This document shows, in pieces, positions 25,247-34,828 of a DNA stretch of 47,152 nucleotides (position 1 is the stretch's first letter; each line of letters opens with the position of its first letter). The DNA is from Candidatus Nitrotoga sp. SPKER. Its GTDB lineage: Bacteria; Pseudomonadota; Gammaproteobacteria; Burkholderiales; Gallionellaceae. Below the pieces are notes generated by a model. The model had not been told where the DNA came from and searched no databases. It saw nothing but the letters and a program-made list of their open reading frames with translations. The translations under genes were made by a program, and so were the position numbers. Location: NCBI GenBank assembly GCA_003402285.1, contig QFXG01000005.1:1-47152 (forward strand), in the 5' to 3' direction.

Positions 25247-26353
25247 TCAATAAAGCACGACGGAACGGATCGACTCGCCGCTCTTCATCAAATCAAACCC
25301 CTCATTGATGCGCTCCAGCGGTAATGTATGGGTAATCAAATCATTAATATTCAATTTACCCTCCATGTACCAATCAACAATTTTCGGAACATCCGTACGA
25401 CCGCGTGCTCCACCGAAAGCAGAACCTTTCCATTCGCGACCAGTAACGAGTTGAAATGGGCGGGTGCTGATTTCTTGTCCGGCAGCAGCAACACCAATAA
25501 TGAACGATTGTCCCCACCCTTTATGGCAACATTCCAGTGCTTGCCGCATGGTGGTGGTATTACCAATACATTCAAAAGAATAATCAGCTCCACCATCGGT
25601 CAACTGGATGATGTAATTGACAATATCTCCAACTTCTTTCGGATTCACAAAATCAGTCATGCCGAACTTGCGTGCAATCTCGATTCGCCCGGGATTGATG
25701 TCAACTCCAATAATCTTGTTAGCACCCACCATCTTTGCGCCTTGAATGACGTTCAAACCAATTCCGCCGAGTCCAAATACGACCACATTTGCGCCAGCTT
25801 CGACTTTAGCTGAAAAAACCACCGCACCGACACCGGTCGTCACTCCGCAACCGATATAGCAAGCTTTATCGAAGGGCGCATCCTCACGAATTTTAGCTAA
25901 TGCAATTTCAGGAACAACGATATAGTTGGAGAAAGTCGAGGTTCCCATGTAGTGATAGATAGCCTTGCCGTCAATCGAAAAGCGTGATGTGGCGTCCGGC
26001 ATCAAGCCACGCCCCTGAGTCGAGCGGATGGCTTGACAAAGATTGGTCTTGCGCGACAGGCAGTACTTGCATTGACGGCATTCCGGCGTATATAGCGGAA
26101 TAACATGGTCGTATTTTTTAAGAGAACAAACACCCGGGCCAACGTCGACTACGACACCCGCACCTTCGTGACCTAAAATCGACGGAAAAATACCTTCTGG
26201 ATCAGAACCCGACAGAGTGTAATAATCAGTATGACAGATTCCGGTTGCTTTAATTTCGACCAGTACTTCACCCGCCCTTGGCCCTGCCAGATCCACTTCT
26301 TCAATCGTCAGCGGCGCACCGGCTTTCCATGCGACTGCAGCTTTTGTTTTCAT
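25247..26353 (-). CDS. adhC: S-(hydroxymethyl)glutathione dehydrogenase / class III alcohol dehydrogenase
   Basis: This 368-residue zinc enzyme shows the catalytic-zinc region GICHTDYYTLSGSDPEG and GHEGAGVVVDVGPGV. The four-Cys structural zinc loop is CRQCKYCLSRKTNLC, and the NAD motif is VFGLGGIGLNVIQGA followed by IIGVDINPGR. It oxidises the formaldehyde-glutathione adduct to S-formylglutathione, which the next gene hydrolyses. A GGAG ribosome site precedes the ATG. The pair detoxifies formaldehyde and could feed C1 metabolism if the organism uses methylated compounds. Confidence 0.96.
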   Translation of the reverse strand: MKTKAAVAWKAGAPLTIEEVDLAGPRAGEVLVEIKATGICHTDYYTLSGSDPEGIFPSILGHEGAGVVVDVGPGVCSLKKYDHVIPLYTPECRQCKYCLSRKTNLCQAIRSTQGRGLMPDATSRFSIDGKAIYHYMGTSTFSNYIVVPEIALAKIREDAPFDKACYIGCGVTTGVGAVVFSAKVEAGANVVVFGLGGIGLNVIQGAKMVGANKIIGVDINPGRIEIARKFGMTDFVNPKEVGDIVNYIIQLTDGGADYSFECIGNTTTMRQALECCHKGWGQSFIIGVAAAGQEISTRPFQLVTGREWKGSAFGGARGRTDVPKIVDWYMEGKLNINDLITHTLPLERINEGFDLMKSGESIRSVVLY

Positions 26354-26633
26354 CAGTGAACTCCAAAATAATTCATGAAAAATAGTTCAATGCATGAAGT
26401 ATTGTAAACCAAGCATTACTAACGTAAGGTCAGTTTTTATGCTTGCAAGGTTTGGATCACTCAGTTCTCCAATACCCCTTAAGCGAGCCACTTGCTGCCT
26501 ATAATCTAGCTTGATTTCTGCTACCATTAGCCATGCGTTGTGTCACCAAATAATTTCACTTTTTGAGCTCAATTACAATACCGATTACGCAGCGCAGAAC
26601 ACGTATCAACTTAATTTATTTAAAGGAAGCATC

Positions 26634-28310
26634 ATGCCTAGCAACATCCATAGTAAAGCCATCACACAAGGGGTGCAGCGTTCGCCTAATCGTGCCATGT
26701 TGCGCGCCGTAGGGTTTGGCGATGGTGATTTCAACAAACCCATTGTAGGCATTGCCAATGCGTACAGCACTATTACACCCTGCAATGCGGGGTTGGGTAC
26801 TTTAGCGACCCGGGCTGAACACGCGGCACACGCCGCTGGTGCGATGCCACAGATATTTGGCACGATCACGATTTCTGACGGCATTTCGATGGGTACCGAA
26901 GGGATGAAATGCTCACTGGTGAGCCGCGAAGTGATTGCTGACTCAATCGAGACAGTCTGTCGTGGTCAAAGTATGGACGGCATACTCGCCATCGGTGGCT
27001 GCGATAAAAACATGCCAGGCGCCATGATTGCCTTCGCACGTTTGAACATCCCTGCTATTTTTGTGTATGGTGGCACCATCAAACCAGGACATCTCCACGG
27101 ACGTGATTTGACCATTGTCAGCAGTTTTGAGGCAGTAGGACAATTTATCGCACATAAAATTGATGCAACAGAACTTCTGGCCGTCGAGCGCAAAGCCTGC
27201 CCCGGAGTGGGTTCCTGTGGTGGAATGTTTACAGCCAACACTATGTCATCAACATTCGAAGTGATGGGCATGAGCCTACCGTATTCATCCACCATGGCGG
27301 CAGAAGATGCAGAAAAATCCGACAGCGCGGCACGGTCAGCGGAGGTGCTGGTACAAGCCATCCAAAAGCAAATATTGCCATCTCAAATTTTAACGAAAAA
27401 AGCTTTCGAAAACGCAATTTCCGTGGTTATGGCGGTAGGAGGCACCACTAATGCGGTCTTGCATTTGCTGGCAATCGCGCATGCGATGAATGTTGACTTG
27501 AGCATTGATGATTTTGAAACGATCCGAAAACGTGTTCCTGTGTTTGCCGATATGAAACCATCCGGGCGCTACGTGGTAACCGATCTTCATCAAGCCGGCG
27601 GCATTCCTCAAATAATGAAAATGCTTTTGGTACACGGCTTGCTGCACGGCGACTGCTTAACGATCACCGGCGAAACTGTCGCAGAGGCACTTAAAGATGT
27701 ACCTGAAGAACCACGTTCTGATCAAGATGTGATCCGCGCCTGGAATAATCCAATTTATGCACAAGGACATTTAGCGATTCTTAAAGGTAATCTGGCAACG
27801 GAAGGTTCAGTGGCCAAAATCAGCGGCATTAAAAATCCGAAAATTACCGGCCCCGCACGCGTGTTCGATTCAGAGGAAGCTTGCATGGAAGCGATTCTTG
27901 CAGAAAAAATTAATCCTGGAGAAGTACTCGTAATTCGTTATGAAGGTCCGAAAGGGGGGCCAGGAATGCGGGAAATGTTATCACCCACTGCCGCCTTGGT
28001 CGGTGCCGGAATGGGCGAAAGCGTTGCGCTTATTACCGACGGTCGCTTTTCAGGGGGTACTTACGGGTTTGTCGTGGGGCACGTTGCGCCCGAAGCAGCA
28101 ATGGGCGGTACCATCGCACTGGTTGAAGAAGGGGATTCTATAACCATTGATGCCGAAGCCCGCCTGATACAACTGAATGTAAGCGATCAGGAACTTGCAC
28201 GGCGGCGTGCTCTATGGCAACCACCAGTACCACACTATAAACGCGGCGTATTAGCAAAATATGCCCGACTGGTGTCTAGCGCAAGCTTAGGCGCGGTAAC
28301 GGACGCATAA
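26634..28310 (+). CDS. ilvD: dihydroxyacid dehydratase
   Basis: This 558-residue protein is the standard length. Iron-sulfur ligands appear in [20 protein letters not shown] and [17 protein letters not shown], with a C-terminal [20 protein letters not shown] signature. It dehydrates dihydroxy-isovalerate and dihydroxy-methylvalerate in valine, leucine and isoleucine synthesis. The start is ATG 26634, preceded by AAAGGAAG; a 41-codon upstream extension is open but unlike the family. The gene is divergent from adhC. Confidence 0.96.
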   Translation: MPSNIHSKAITQGVQRSPNRAMLRAVGFGDGDFNKPIVGIANAYSTITPCNAGLGTLATRAEHAAHAAGAMPQIFGTITISDGISMGTEGMKCSLVSREVIADSIETVCRGQSMDGILAIGGCDKNMPGAMIAFARLNIPAIFVYGGTIKPGHLHGRDLTIVSSFEAVGQFIAHKIDATELLAVERKACPGVGSCGGMFTANTMSSTFEVMGMSLPYSSTMAAEDAEKSDSAARSAEVLVQAIQKQILPSQILTKKAFENAISVVMAVGGTTNAVLHLLAIAHAMNVDLSIDDFETIRKRVPVFADMKPSGRYVVTDLHQAGGIPQIMKMLLVHGLLHGDCLTITGETVAEALKDVPEEPRSDQDVIRAWNNPIYAQGHLAILKGNLATEGSVAKISGIKNPKITGPARVFDSEEACMEAILAEKINPGEVLVIRYEGPKGGPGMREMLSPTAALVGAGMGESVALITDGRFSGGTYGFVVGHVAPEAAMGGTIALVEEGDSITIDAEARLIQLNVSDQELARRRALWQPPVPHYKRGVLAKYARLVSSASLGAVTDA

Positions 28311-28386
28311 ATGTAGACAGGCTAAGCTAGTTTTTATTCAGCAAATGAAGGATTTTTGATAAAAACACCAATAGTTGGGAGTTTGA

Positions 28387-28416
28387 ATGTAGGGTACAGA
28401 TTTATGCACCCTACAT
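28387..28416. terminator. inverted repeat between convergent ilvD and tldD
   Basis: ATGTAGGGT and ACCCTACAT form a 9-bp perfect stem with a 12-nt loop, between two convergent stops. It lacks a strong T-run on either side. It may be a transcript-end structure or a copy of a short repeat common in proteobacteria. Confidence 0.5.
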
Positions 28417-28433
28417 CTTGCTTCAAATTCTTC

Positions 28434-29891
28434 CTATGCAGTACCGCCCACAGTCAGCCCCTCTATTTTTACTGTTGGCTGACCCACGCCTACCGGCACA
28501 CTTTGTCCTTCCTTGCCACAAACACCGACACCCGGATCGAGCGCCATGTCGTTACCTATCATCGAGATACGGGTTAATGCCTCGGGACCATTGCCAATCA
28601 ACGTTGCACCCTTCACCGGGTAAGTAATTTTACCGTCTTCAATCATGTACGCTTCAGCGGTAGAAAACACAAACTTGCCACTGGTGATATCCACCTGTCC
28701 CCCGCCAAAGTTCGCGGCATACAGCCCATGCTTGACTGAAGCAATAATATCCTGTGGATCTTTATCACCATTCAACATATAGGTGTTGGTCATGCGCGGC
28801 ATGGGCAGATGCGCAAAAGATTCGCGCCGAGCATTGCCGGTGATTGGCACGCCCATCAGGCGTGCATTCAAAGTATCCTGCAAATAGCCCTTAAGAATGC
28901 CGTCCTCGATCAAAACCGTGCATTGCGTGGGATTGCCTTCATCATCCATTTGCAGCGAGCCGCGCCGGTTAGCAATCGTGCCATCATCCACCACCGTAAC
29001 ACCTTTGGCCGCTACCCGTTCACCAATGCGACCAGAAAAAGTGGAACTGCCTTTACGGTTAAAATCACCTTCCAGACCGTGCCCCACGGCCTCATGCAGC
29101 AGAATACCAGGCCAGCCAGAACCGAGTACCACCGTCATATTACCCGCTGGCGCTGGCTTCGCATCCAGATTAATAACCGCCTGATGCACCGCCTTGGCGG
29201 CGTAATCGTGCAATATTTCGTCCGTAAAAAAGGCATAGTCAAAACGCCCCCCTCCACCAGATGAACCATGCTCACGCTTGCCGTTACTTTCCACAATAAC
29301 TTGCACCGATAGACGCACCAAAGGGCGGATATCAGCATTCATCAAACCATCGCTACGCGCCACCAGCACCACGTCATACTCGCCTGCCAGCCCAGCTATC
29401 ACCTGCGTAACACGCGGATCCAGGGCGCGCGCATAACGCTCCAGGCGTTCCAGCATCGCGACCTTATCCGCATCTTTCAAACTGGCAATAGGATCATGCG
29501 GCAGATAGAAATGTTTGTTACTGTTCGCCCGTAACAACGGCACAGTTTGCATCCCGCCCTGGCGTGCAATCGCGCGCGTAGCTAGCGCTGCACTTTCCAG
29601 GGCTGACAAACTAATATCATCAGAATAGGCAAAAGCAGTTTTTTCACCGCTCACCGCCCGCACACCGACACCTTGCTCGATACCAAAACTACCCGATTTC
29701 ACAATACCTTCTTCAAGCGACCAACTTTCGGCGCGACTATATTGAAAATACAGGTCAGCGTAATCCACTTTATGTGCCAGCATTTTAGAAAACATTTGCT
29801 CCAAATGACGCGTTTCAAGCGCATGCGGTACGAGCAGTGACTGCTGTGCAAGAGCAAATACAGTATCGTTATTTTGCATTGTCAAACCCAT
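28434..29891 (-). CDS. tldD: metalloprotease TldD
   Basis: This 485-residue protein is typical of TldD. The zinc motif [18 protein letters not shown] lies near residue 265, followed by [17 protein letters not shown], and the C-terminus reads [20 protein letters not shown] then [20 protein letters not shown]. TldD with TldE degrades peptides such as modified-peptide leaders and CcdA; no tldE is visible here. ATG 29891 or ATG 29879 could be the start, as neither has a clear ribosome site. It is last in the yhdP-nit-tldD cluster. Confidence 0.94.
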   Translation of the reverse strand: MGLTMQNNDTVFALAQQSLLVPHALETRHLEQMFSKMLAHKVDYADLYFQYSRAESWSLEEGIVKSGSFGIEQGVGVRAVSGEKTAFAYSDDISLSALESAALATRAIARQGGMQTVPLLRANSNKHFYLPHDPIASLKDADKVAMLERLERYARALDPRVTQVIAGLAGEYDVVLVARSDGLMNADIRPLVRLSVQVIVESNGKREHGSSGGGGRFDYAFFTDEILHDYAAKAVHQAVINLDAKPAPAGNMTVVLGSGWPGILLHEAVGHGLEGDFNRKGSSTFSGRIGERVAAKGVTVVDDGTIANRRGSLQMDDEGNPTQCTVLIEDGILKGYLQDTLNARLMGVPITGNARRESFAHLPMPRMTNTYMLNGDKDPQDIIASVKHGLYAANFGGGQVDITSGKFVFSTAEAYMIEDGKITYPVKGATLIGNGPEALTRISMIGNDMALDPGVGVCGKEGQSVPVGVGQPTVKIEGLTVGGTA

Positions 29892-29978
29892 AGAAATTTA
29901 AAAGATTGTTACAAAAAATCCAGCTCATTGTATTAAACACCCATTCAAAGCCAGGCAGGCACTTCACGTGTTCTACAC

Positions 29979-30839
29979 CTAGCATGAGGTAAGCGTACGG
30001 TGGGATAACGCTGGCAAACTGGCACGCAAACTAGCATGATAGGATGGATTGATTTCCGCGACCACGACTCCTGAACCGCGTGGCAATCGATCCAGCACCC
30101 TCCCCCACGGATCGACGATCATACTATTACCGTGTGTTTCGCGACCATTGATGTGATAACCGCCCTGCCCTGCGGCCACTACGTAAGCCAGATTTTCGAT
30201 AGCGCGCGCGCGCACCAATATCTCCCAGTGCATTTTTCCAGTGGTCTCAGTGAAGGCGGAAGGCAGCACAATAATATTGATATCCTGCATCGCGCGAAAC
30301 AACTCAGGAAAACGCAAATCGTAACAAATCGCCAACCCAATGCGGCCAAATGGGCTATCCACCACCACTACCTGCTCACCTGCCTCAATAATCCGTCCTT
30401 CATGGTAATGCTCATTACCGAGCTCGAGATTGAATAAATGGATTTTGTCATAGCGCGCAACCTGTTTCCCATTATCGTCATACACCAGACAAGCATTCCG
30501 CATTTTGTCCGGTGCATCAGCGAGCAGCGGAATGGAACCGCCGACCAGCCAGGCTTTACACTCGCGCGCAGTCTCACTCAAAAACGTCTGGATCTCGCCA
30601 CTGCCCGGTTGCTCGCGCACCGCTAATTTATCGGCATCATTCAGTCCCATAATAGGAAAGTATTCCGGTAACACAATCAGGCGAGCGCCCTGATCCACCG
30701 CTTTTTCGATCAGGCGGCGTGCCTCGCTCAGGTTACCCGGTACCTTTGGCCCCGAAGCCATCTGCACGGCAGCAACCTTGAAAGTCTTAGCTTGCACATG
30801 AGCAGCGACTCGTCGTTGGGTAACATTTTCGTCTTGCAT
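29979..30839 (-). CDS. carbon-nitrogen hydrolase, probable deaminated glutathione amidase
   Basis: This 286-residue nitrilase-superfamily enzyme has the Glu-Lys-Cys triad: Glu59 in LIVLPEYF, Lys132 in RYDKIHLF and Cys172 in LAICYDLRFPE. FNLELGNEHYHEG and the C-terminal DPWGRVLDRLP match the Nit1/YbeM branch, which repairs glutathione that has been deaminated by transaminases. About 20 residues precede the usual start (FKVAAVQMAS), so the true start could lie slightly downstream. It begins 26 nt after yhdP ends and lies 87 nt before tldD. Confidence 0.88.
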   Translation of the reverse strand: MQDENVTQRRVAAHVQAKTFKVAAVQMASGPKVPGNLSEARRLIEKAVDQGARLIVLPEYFPIMGLNDADKLAVREQPGSGEIQTFLSETARECKAWLVGGSIPLLADAPDKMRNACLVYDDNGKQVARYDKIHLFNLELGNEHYHEGRIIEAGEQVVVVDSPFGRIGLAICYDLRFPELFRAMQDINIIVLPSAFTETTGKMHWEILVRARAIENLAYVVAAGQGGYHINGRETHGNSMIVDPWGRVLDRLPRGSGVVVAEINPSYHASLRASLPALSHRTLTSC

Positions 30840-30865
30840 ACTTCCAGTTCTTTCATAGTATTATT

Positions 30866-33800
30866 TCATGGTGGCGCAACAAACTTGCTGACACCTACTT
30901 TTTCTACATTTGGGTCAGCCCAAGGACCCGTAATATTGTATTCAAACGACGCCAACTTATCGAGCGGTTCGCGTAATATTTTGTTAGCAATGAAGACCCC
31001 TAGTCCTACCACCGGACCAGCGGCAAACGCGCTCAATAAGGATGCCGTGTTCCCCACCGTAGGCAGAATGCGTACACGCAAATTTTGTGTTTCCTGATTT
31101 AAATCCACCTGCCCTCTCATTGTCACTTTGGCAGCCGAACCTTCAATTTTAAAATCATCGGTAAACAGCATCCCGTTTCTGACTTGCGCCATGCCGTTAA
31201 TGCTATCAAATTTAAAACCGGCACTGAAAATGTCTGTAAAATCTAACGCAATCCGACTAGGCAACGCTTGCAGACTCAAAATGCTGAGCAGCTTGCCGAT
31301 ACCCGGGTCGATTTGCAGAAACTGTCCTTTTCCGGTACTCAGCTTGAGCGTGCCGTCCAGCGTGGCATAGCTAAATTCAGCAGGTGCCCCAAGCCAAGAA
31401 AATGTCCCTTCTAGTTTTCCGCTACCGTCCTTCACACTATTTGGGTAGCCGGAACGGCCCAGAATTTTTCCCGCATCACTGATTTCCAGCGTGAGATTGA
31501 CCTGAGTCTGCTCCCCATTCGGGGTCGTCTGCCATTTTCCATCCGCAGTCAACTCACCGTCTGGATTAGTGATAATTAAACGCTCCAACAACCAGTCGCG
31601 CTCATGCTGTTGCGCCAATAACTCCAGCTTGCCCAGATTCTTTCCATTCAGCGTGAGGCTGCTCACAGCCAGATCAAGCGCCGGATGTTTCATGCTAGCA
31701 ATATTTTTTTTAATGGCAATAGATGGCGTTACTACACTCTTCTTTTTACTACTTTCATCCCGATCCAAGTCCAGAGACAAATTTTTCAAACGAGCAATAA
31801 ATTTACCGTTACCCTGTGGTAGCCAACTCACTTCACCATTAACTGACTTAGCTGCAAGATGAGCAGCAATCGTGCCATTAACATTACGTGCAATGATACG
31901 AAGATCATCTGCCATATAACCATACCCATTGATCTTCTGAATCAGCAAATCAACACCCGCGATACCAACTACTGGTAACAACCCATCCGATGCACTCGCC
32001 AGCGCTCCCCAACCTTCCATCGATAACTGCGGCAGGGTACCGGCAAGCCACACACCATCCTTTTCCAGCCACTTGCCCGCATTACCAAAATTTACTGTAC
32101 CGCGCTTGATGACCCGCTCGCCTCCTTCATCCCAACGCAAAAATTTTGCGTTGAGAAGTTTGCCATATTGCACCGATAACAAATCCTGTTGCGGAGTCAT
32201 ACTATTCATCTCGAAGCGCAGCGGAATAATTTCGTTTGCACGCTTTGCAAATGGCGCGGGCAGATCAGATACCAGCCCGACCAAATTGGAAGTGAACTGC
32301 ATGCTGATCTGTTTTTTTAAAACCGTAATGTCTGACTCCCAATCGCTGCTGCCGTGCAGATAATTTAGCAACGAATGCGGCGCTACCTCACGTAGGCCGT
32401 CTATATTTGCGCGACCGACTACCTTGGCATTTGCAGCGCTACCTTTATTGCTCTGCAATGCCAGGGTGGCAGGTCCTCCAAGCACTTGCATCGTAACGTT
32501 CTCAGTGCGTACCGATGATTCACTGAACAGCAGATCCCCATTAACCTTATGTAAAACTGGTACGCTCTTACCCAAACTCACTTCATTATCAAGAAAGTGA
32601 TAACGGCCGGAAACCATCGCCGGCTTACTTCCACGCAATGGAATATCTACTTGTAGATTCAAGTTACCAAATCCATTCGACGTCATGTTGTCAGTGAGGC
32701 CATCGATATACCCGCGTACCGGACTTTGCTGAATAAAATCCAGTCCATGCTTCGTTTCACCCACCGACTCGCCCCGCACTTGCAATAGCAGGCCAGGACT
32801 TTTTATATCCGGCATAACGACACTAACATTTCTCACAGATCCGCCCGCAGTCATAGCGGTCGGCGCAGTCACCTCAAGCCGTTTACCCTGAATGACCAAT
32901 TTCGCAACAGCATTTTCCACCCGTGGCCAATCTTTGGCGTACTCTACCGCCACCCCCGTTGCACGCGCCCGGATCTGAAACAAGCCATTACGATTTCCAT
33001 CAAATGGAAAATCATTTAAATTACCCTGAAGGCGCAGGTTAAAATCATCTGCGTGCCCATCGATCAACGCATTTCGTATCCAATTGTGGGCTTCGCTATT
33101 CAAAGCAACCAAGGGAATATACCGAGCGGTTTGATGCACTGCGGCGCGCGTCAAACGAACAGTCAAATCAATCAAACCAGGGCTTTGGGGGAGTGACTGA
33201 TAGCTACCAAAAAAATTCCCGGCCAGGTCTGCGTTAGCCATGGAAACTTTATTGAATTTGACTTCCATCCCACTGTCATGCTTTTGCCAACTCAACTGGG
33301 CAATAAGCGAATCAAATGCCAGCGGCTCCGGCATAACCAATGGCGCATCAATCGAAAAATTGTGCGTATTGAGTGACAATGTACCGTTGGCGTCGTTCCC
33401 ATTCACTTGGCCATTCAGTCGCGTAAATCCAGGAATATTATCCACGCGTTGTATGGATAATCCGTCGAACCGCGCCTTAATCTCATAATTCAATAATTTG
33501 TCAAAATCACCCCGCCATTTTGCTTGCATATCAGAGATCCGTCCCTGGGGTGCAAATTTAGCGAGATGTTGCCTCATATTAGACGTCAACGGCAGGAAAT
33601 GCGCCAAGCTGGTAAAACGGTCAATATCCAGTGTATTAACGCGCATCTCGCCAATAGCCGGTTGTTTGCCTGTCGCATCTACAAAACGCATGTATAAATC
33701 AATGGGCTGCAACACCAGATCATTACTCATCTGTAGTGATAATTTTCGCGTGGAAATCTCAAAGCCGTGAACCACGTCGTGCCATTGCACACGCCCATTC

Positions 33801-34723
33801 AACTTGATCACATCGAGAAGCGGCAAATCATCGGCCAATTGTGTCTGCACATCCGCCAGCGCCAGATCAGCCGTAAACTGATTGATTTTTCCATTCTCGA
33901 CACCCAGCCAACCGCGCAACGCGCCTCTGCCCCGTTTCGGCGAAATGGGTAACGATAGCCATGTATTCCAGGCAACAACATCGACATAATCAAGCTGGGT
34001 ATACAACTCCCCGCGCCAGGCATTGAAGTTGTCAAAGCTGGTACCTAAAAAATTACCTCGCAGATCCAGTTGCGCAGACAATTCCGCTGGAGGTTGCGCT
34101 CGCAGCGAAAAACTGTGGCGGCGCCCACTGTTTTCAATGAGCATGTTCATTTGATTTAATATTAACGGGGGTGCAGCACGCTGCTCGTCCTGCCAAGTGA
34201 TACGAGCGTCACGGACTACAATATGTTTTTGGTGCAGTAACCAATCGGCTAGCCTGTGATCCGCAGGCTGACCGGGAATATTACTCGACATTTTCATACC
34301 CGCGATATGCAACAAGCCTTGCGCATCCCGCTTTATCAATAGATCTGGCTGGTTAATCTCCAGGCTATCCAGGCGCACTTCACCCGTCAGCGCTGTCATC
34401 CACGACACCACATTGTCTACTCGCTGCAATGCAAGCAACGTTTGCCCCTGTTCATCCAGAATAAGCACATCCGTAAACAATAGATGCGGGCGTATACCTT
34501 GCCAGTCTGCCTCAATCTTGCCGATAGTCACTGGCTGACCAACAACCTGGCTAACCATCGCGCTGATATTGTCGTGATAGTGTTCGATATCAGGCAATAT
34601 CCAGTAACGCAATATCAACAACAATCCGCCGCCAGCGAACAACAGCAGCATCGCGCCCAATAGTACGAAGCGTGTTAATTGATTGCAGCAGCGCCCACAA
34701 AAGCGCAAGCAAACTCTCAGCAT
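30866..34723 (-). CDS. yhdP: YhdP-family AsmA-like envelope protein
   Basis: This protein of 1285 residues has one N-terminal membrane anchor (VLLGAMLLLFAGGGLLLILR) and a huge beta-rich periplasmic body. DUF3971-type features include WILPDIEHYHDNISAMVSQV with VGQPVTIGKIEADWQGIRP, and a C-terminal AsmA-like block FLQIDPGIGKLLSILSLQAL and DFTDIFSAGFKFDSINGMAQ. YhdP, TamB and YdbH are bridge-like proteins that move phospholipid to the outer membrane. I use ATG 34723; a TTG 12 codons upstream is the alternative. It is divergent from glnE, with 105 nt shared for promoters. Confidence 0.93.
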   Translation of the reverse strand: MLRVCLRFCGRCCNQLTRFVLLGAMLLLFAGGGLLLILRYWILPDIEHYHDNISAMVSQVVGQPVTIGKIEADWQGIRPHLLFTDVLILDEQGQTLLALQRVDNVVSWMTALTGEVRLDSLEINQPDLLIKRDAQGLLHIAGMKMSSNIPGQPADHRLADWLLHQKHIVVRDARITWQDEQRAAPPLILNQMNMLIENSGRRHSFSLRAQPPAELSAQLDLRGNFLGTSFDNFNAWRGELYTQLDYVDVVAWNTWLSLPISPKRGRGALRGWLGVENGKINQFTADLALADVQTQLADDLPLLDVIKLNGRVQWHDVVHGFEISTRKLSLQMSNDLVLQPIDLYMRFVDATGKQPAIGEMRVNTLDIDRFTSLAHFLPLTSNMRQHLAKFAPQGRISDMQAKWRGDFDKLLNYEIKARFDGLSIQRVDNIPGFTRLNGQVNGNDANGTLSLNTHNFSIDAPLVMPEPLAFDSLIAQLSWQKHDSGMEVKFNKVSMANADLAGNFFGSYQSLPQSPGLIDLTVRLTRAAVHQTARYIPLVALNSEAHNWIRNALIDGHADDFNLRLQGNLNDFPFDGNRNGLFQIRARATGVAVEYAKDWPRVENAVAKLVIQGKRLEVTAPTAMTAGGSVRNVSVVMPDIKSPGLLLQVRGESVGETKHGLDFIQQSPVRGYIDGLTDNMTSNGFGNLNLQVDIPLRGSKPAMVSGRYHFLDNEVSLGKSVPVLHKVNGDLLFSESSVRTENVTMQVLGGPATLALQSNKGSAANAKVVGRANIDGLREVAPHSLLNYLHGSSDWESDITVLKKQISMQFTSNLVGLVSDLPAPFAKRANEIIPLRFEMNSMTPQQDLLSVQYGKLLNAKFLRWDEGGERVIKRGTVNFGNAGKWLEKDGVWLAGTLPQLSMEGWGALASASDGLLPVVGIAGVDLLIQKINGYGYMADDLRIIARNVNGTIAAHLAAKSVNGEVSWLPQGNGKFIARLKNLSLDLDRDESSKKKSVVTPSIAIKKNIASMKHPALDLAVSSLTLNGKNLGKLELLAQQHERDWLLERLIITNPDGELTADGKWQTTPNGEQTQVNLTLEISDAGKILGRSGYPNSVKDGSGKLEGTFSWLGAPAEFSYATLDGTLKLSTGKGQFLQIDPGIGKLLSILSLQALPSRIALDFTDIFSAGFKFDSINGMAQVRNGMLFTDDFKIEGSAAKVTMRGQVDLNQETQNLRVRILPTVGNTASLLSAFAAGPVVGLGVFIANKILREPLDKLASFEYNITGPWADPNVEKVGVSKFVAPP

Positions 34724-34828
34724 AAGATGAGATGTCCCAATGACCACGTAAACAAACAAGCCAAGGCAGGCATAGCAGATTTATAATGAACCCTAAAGAT
34801 ATGAACAGTTTAACCCTAAGCCACCTCA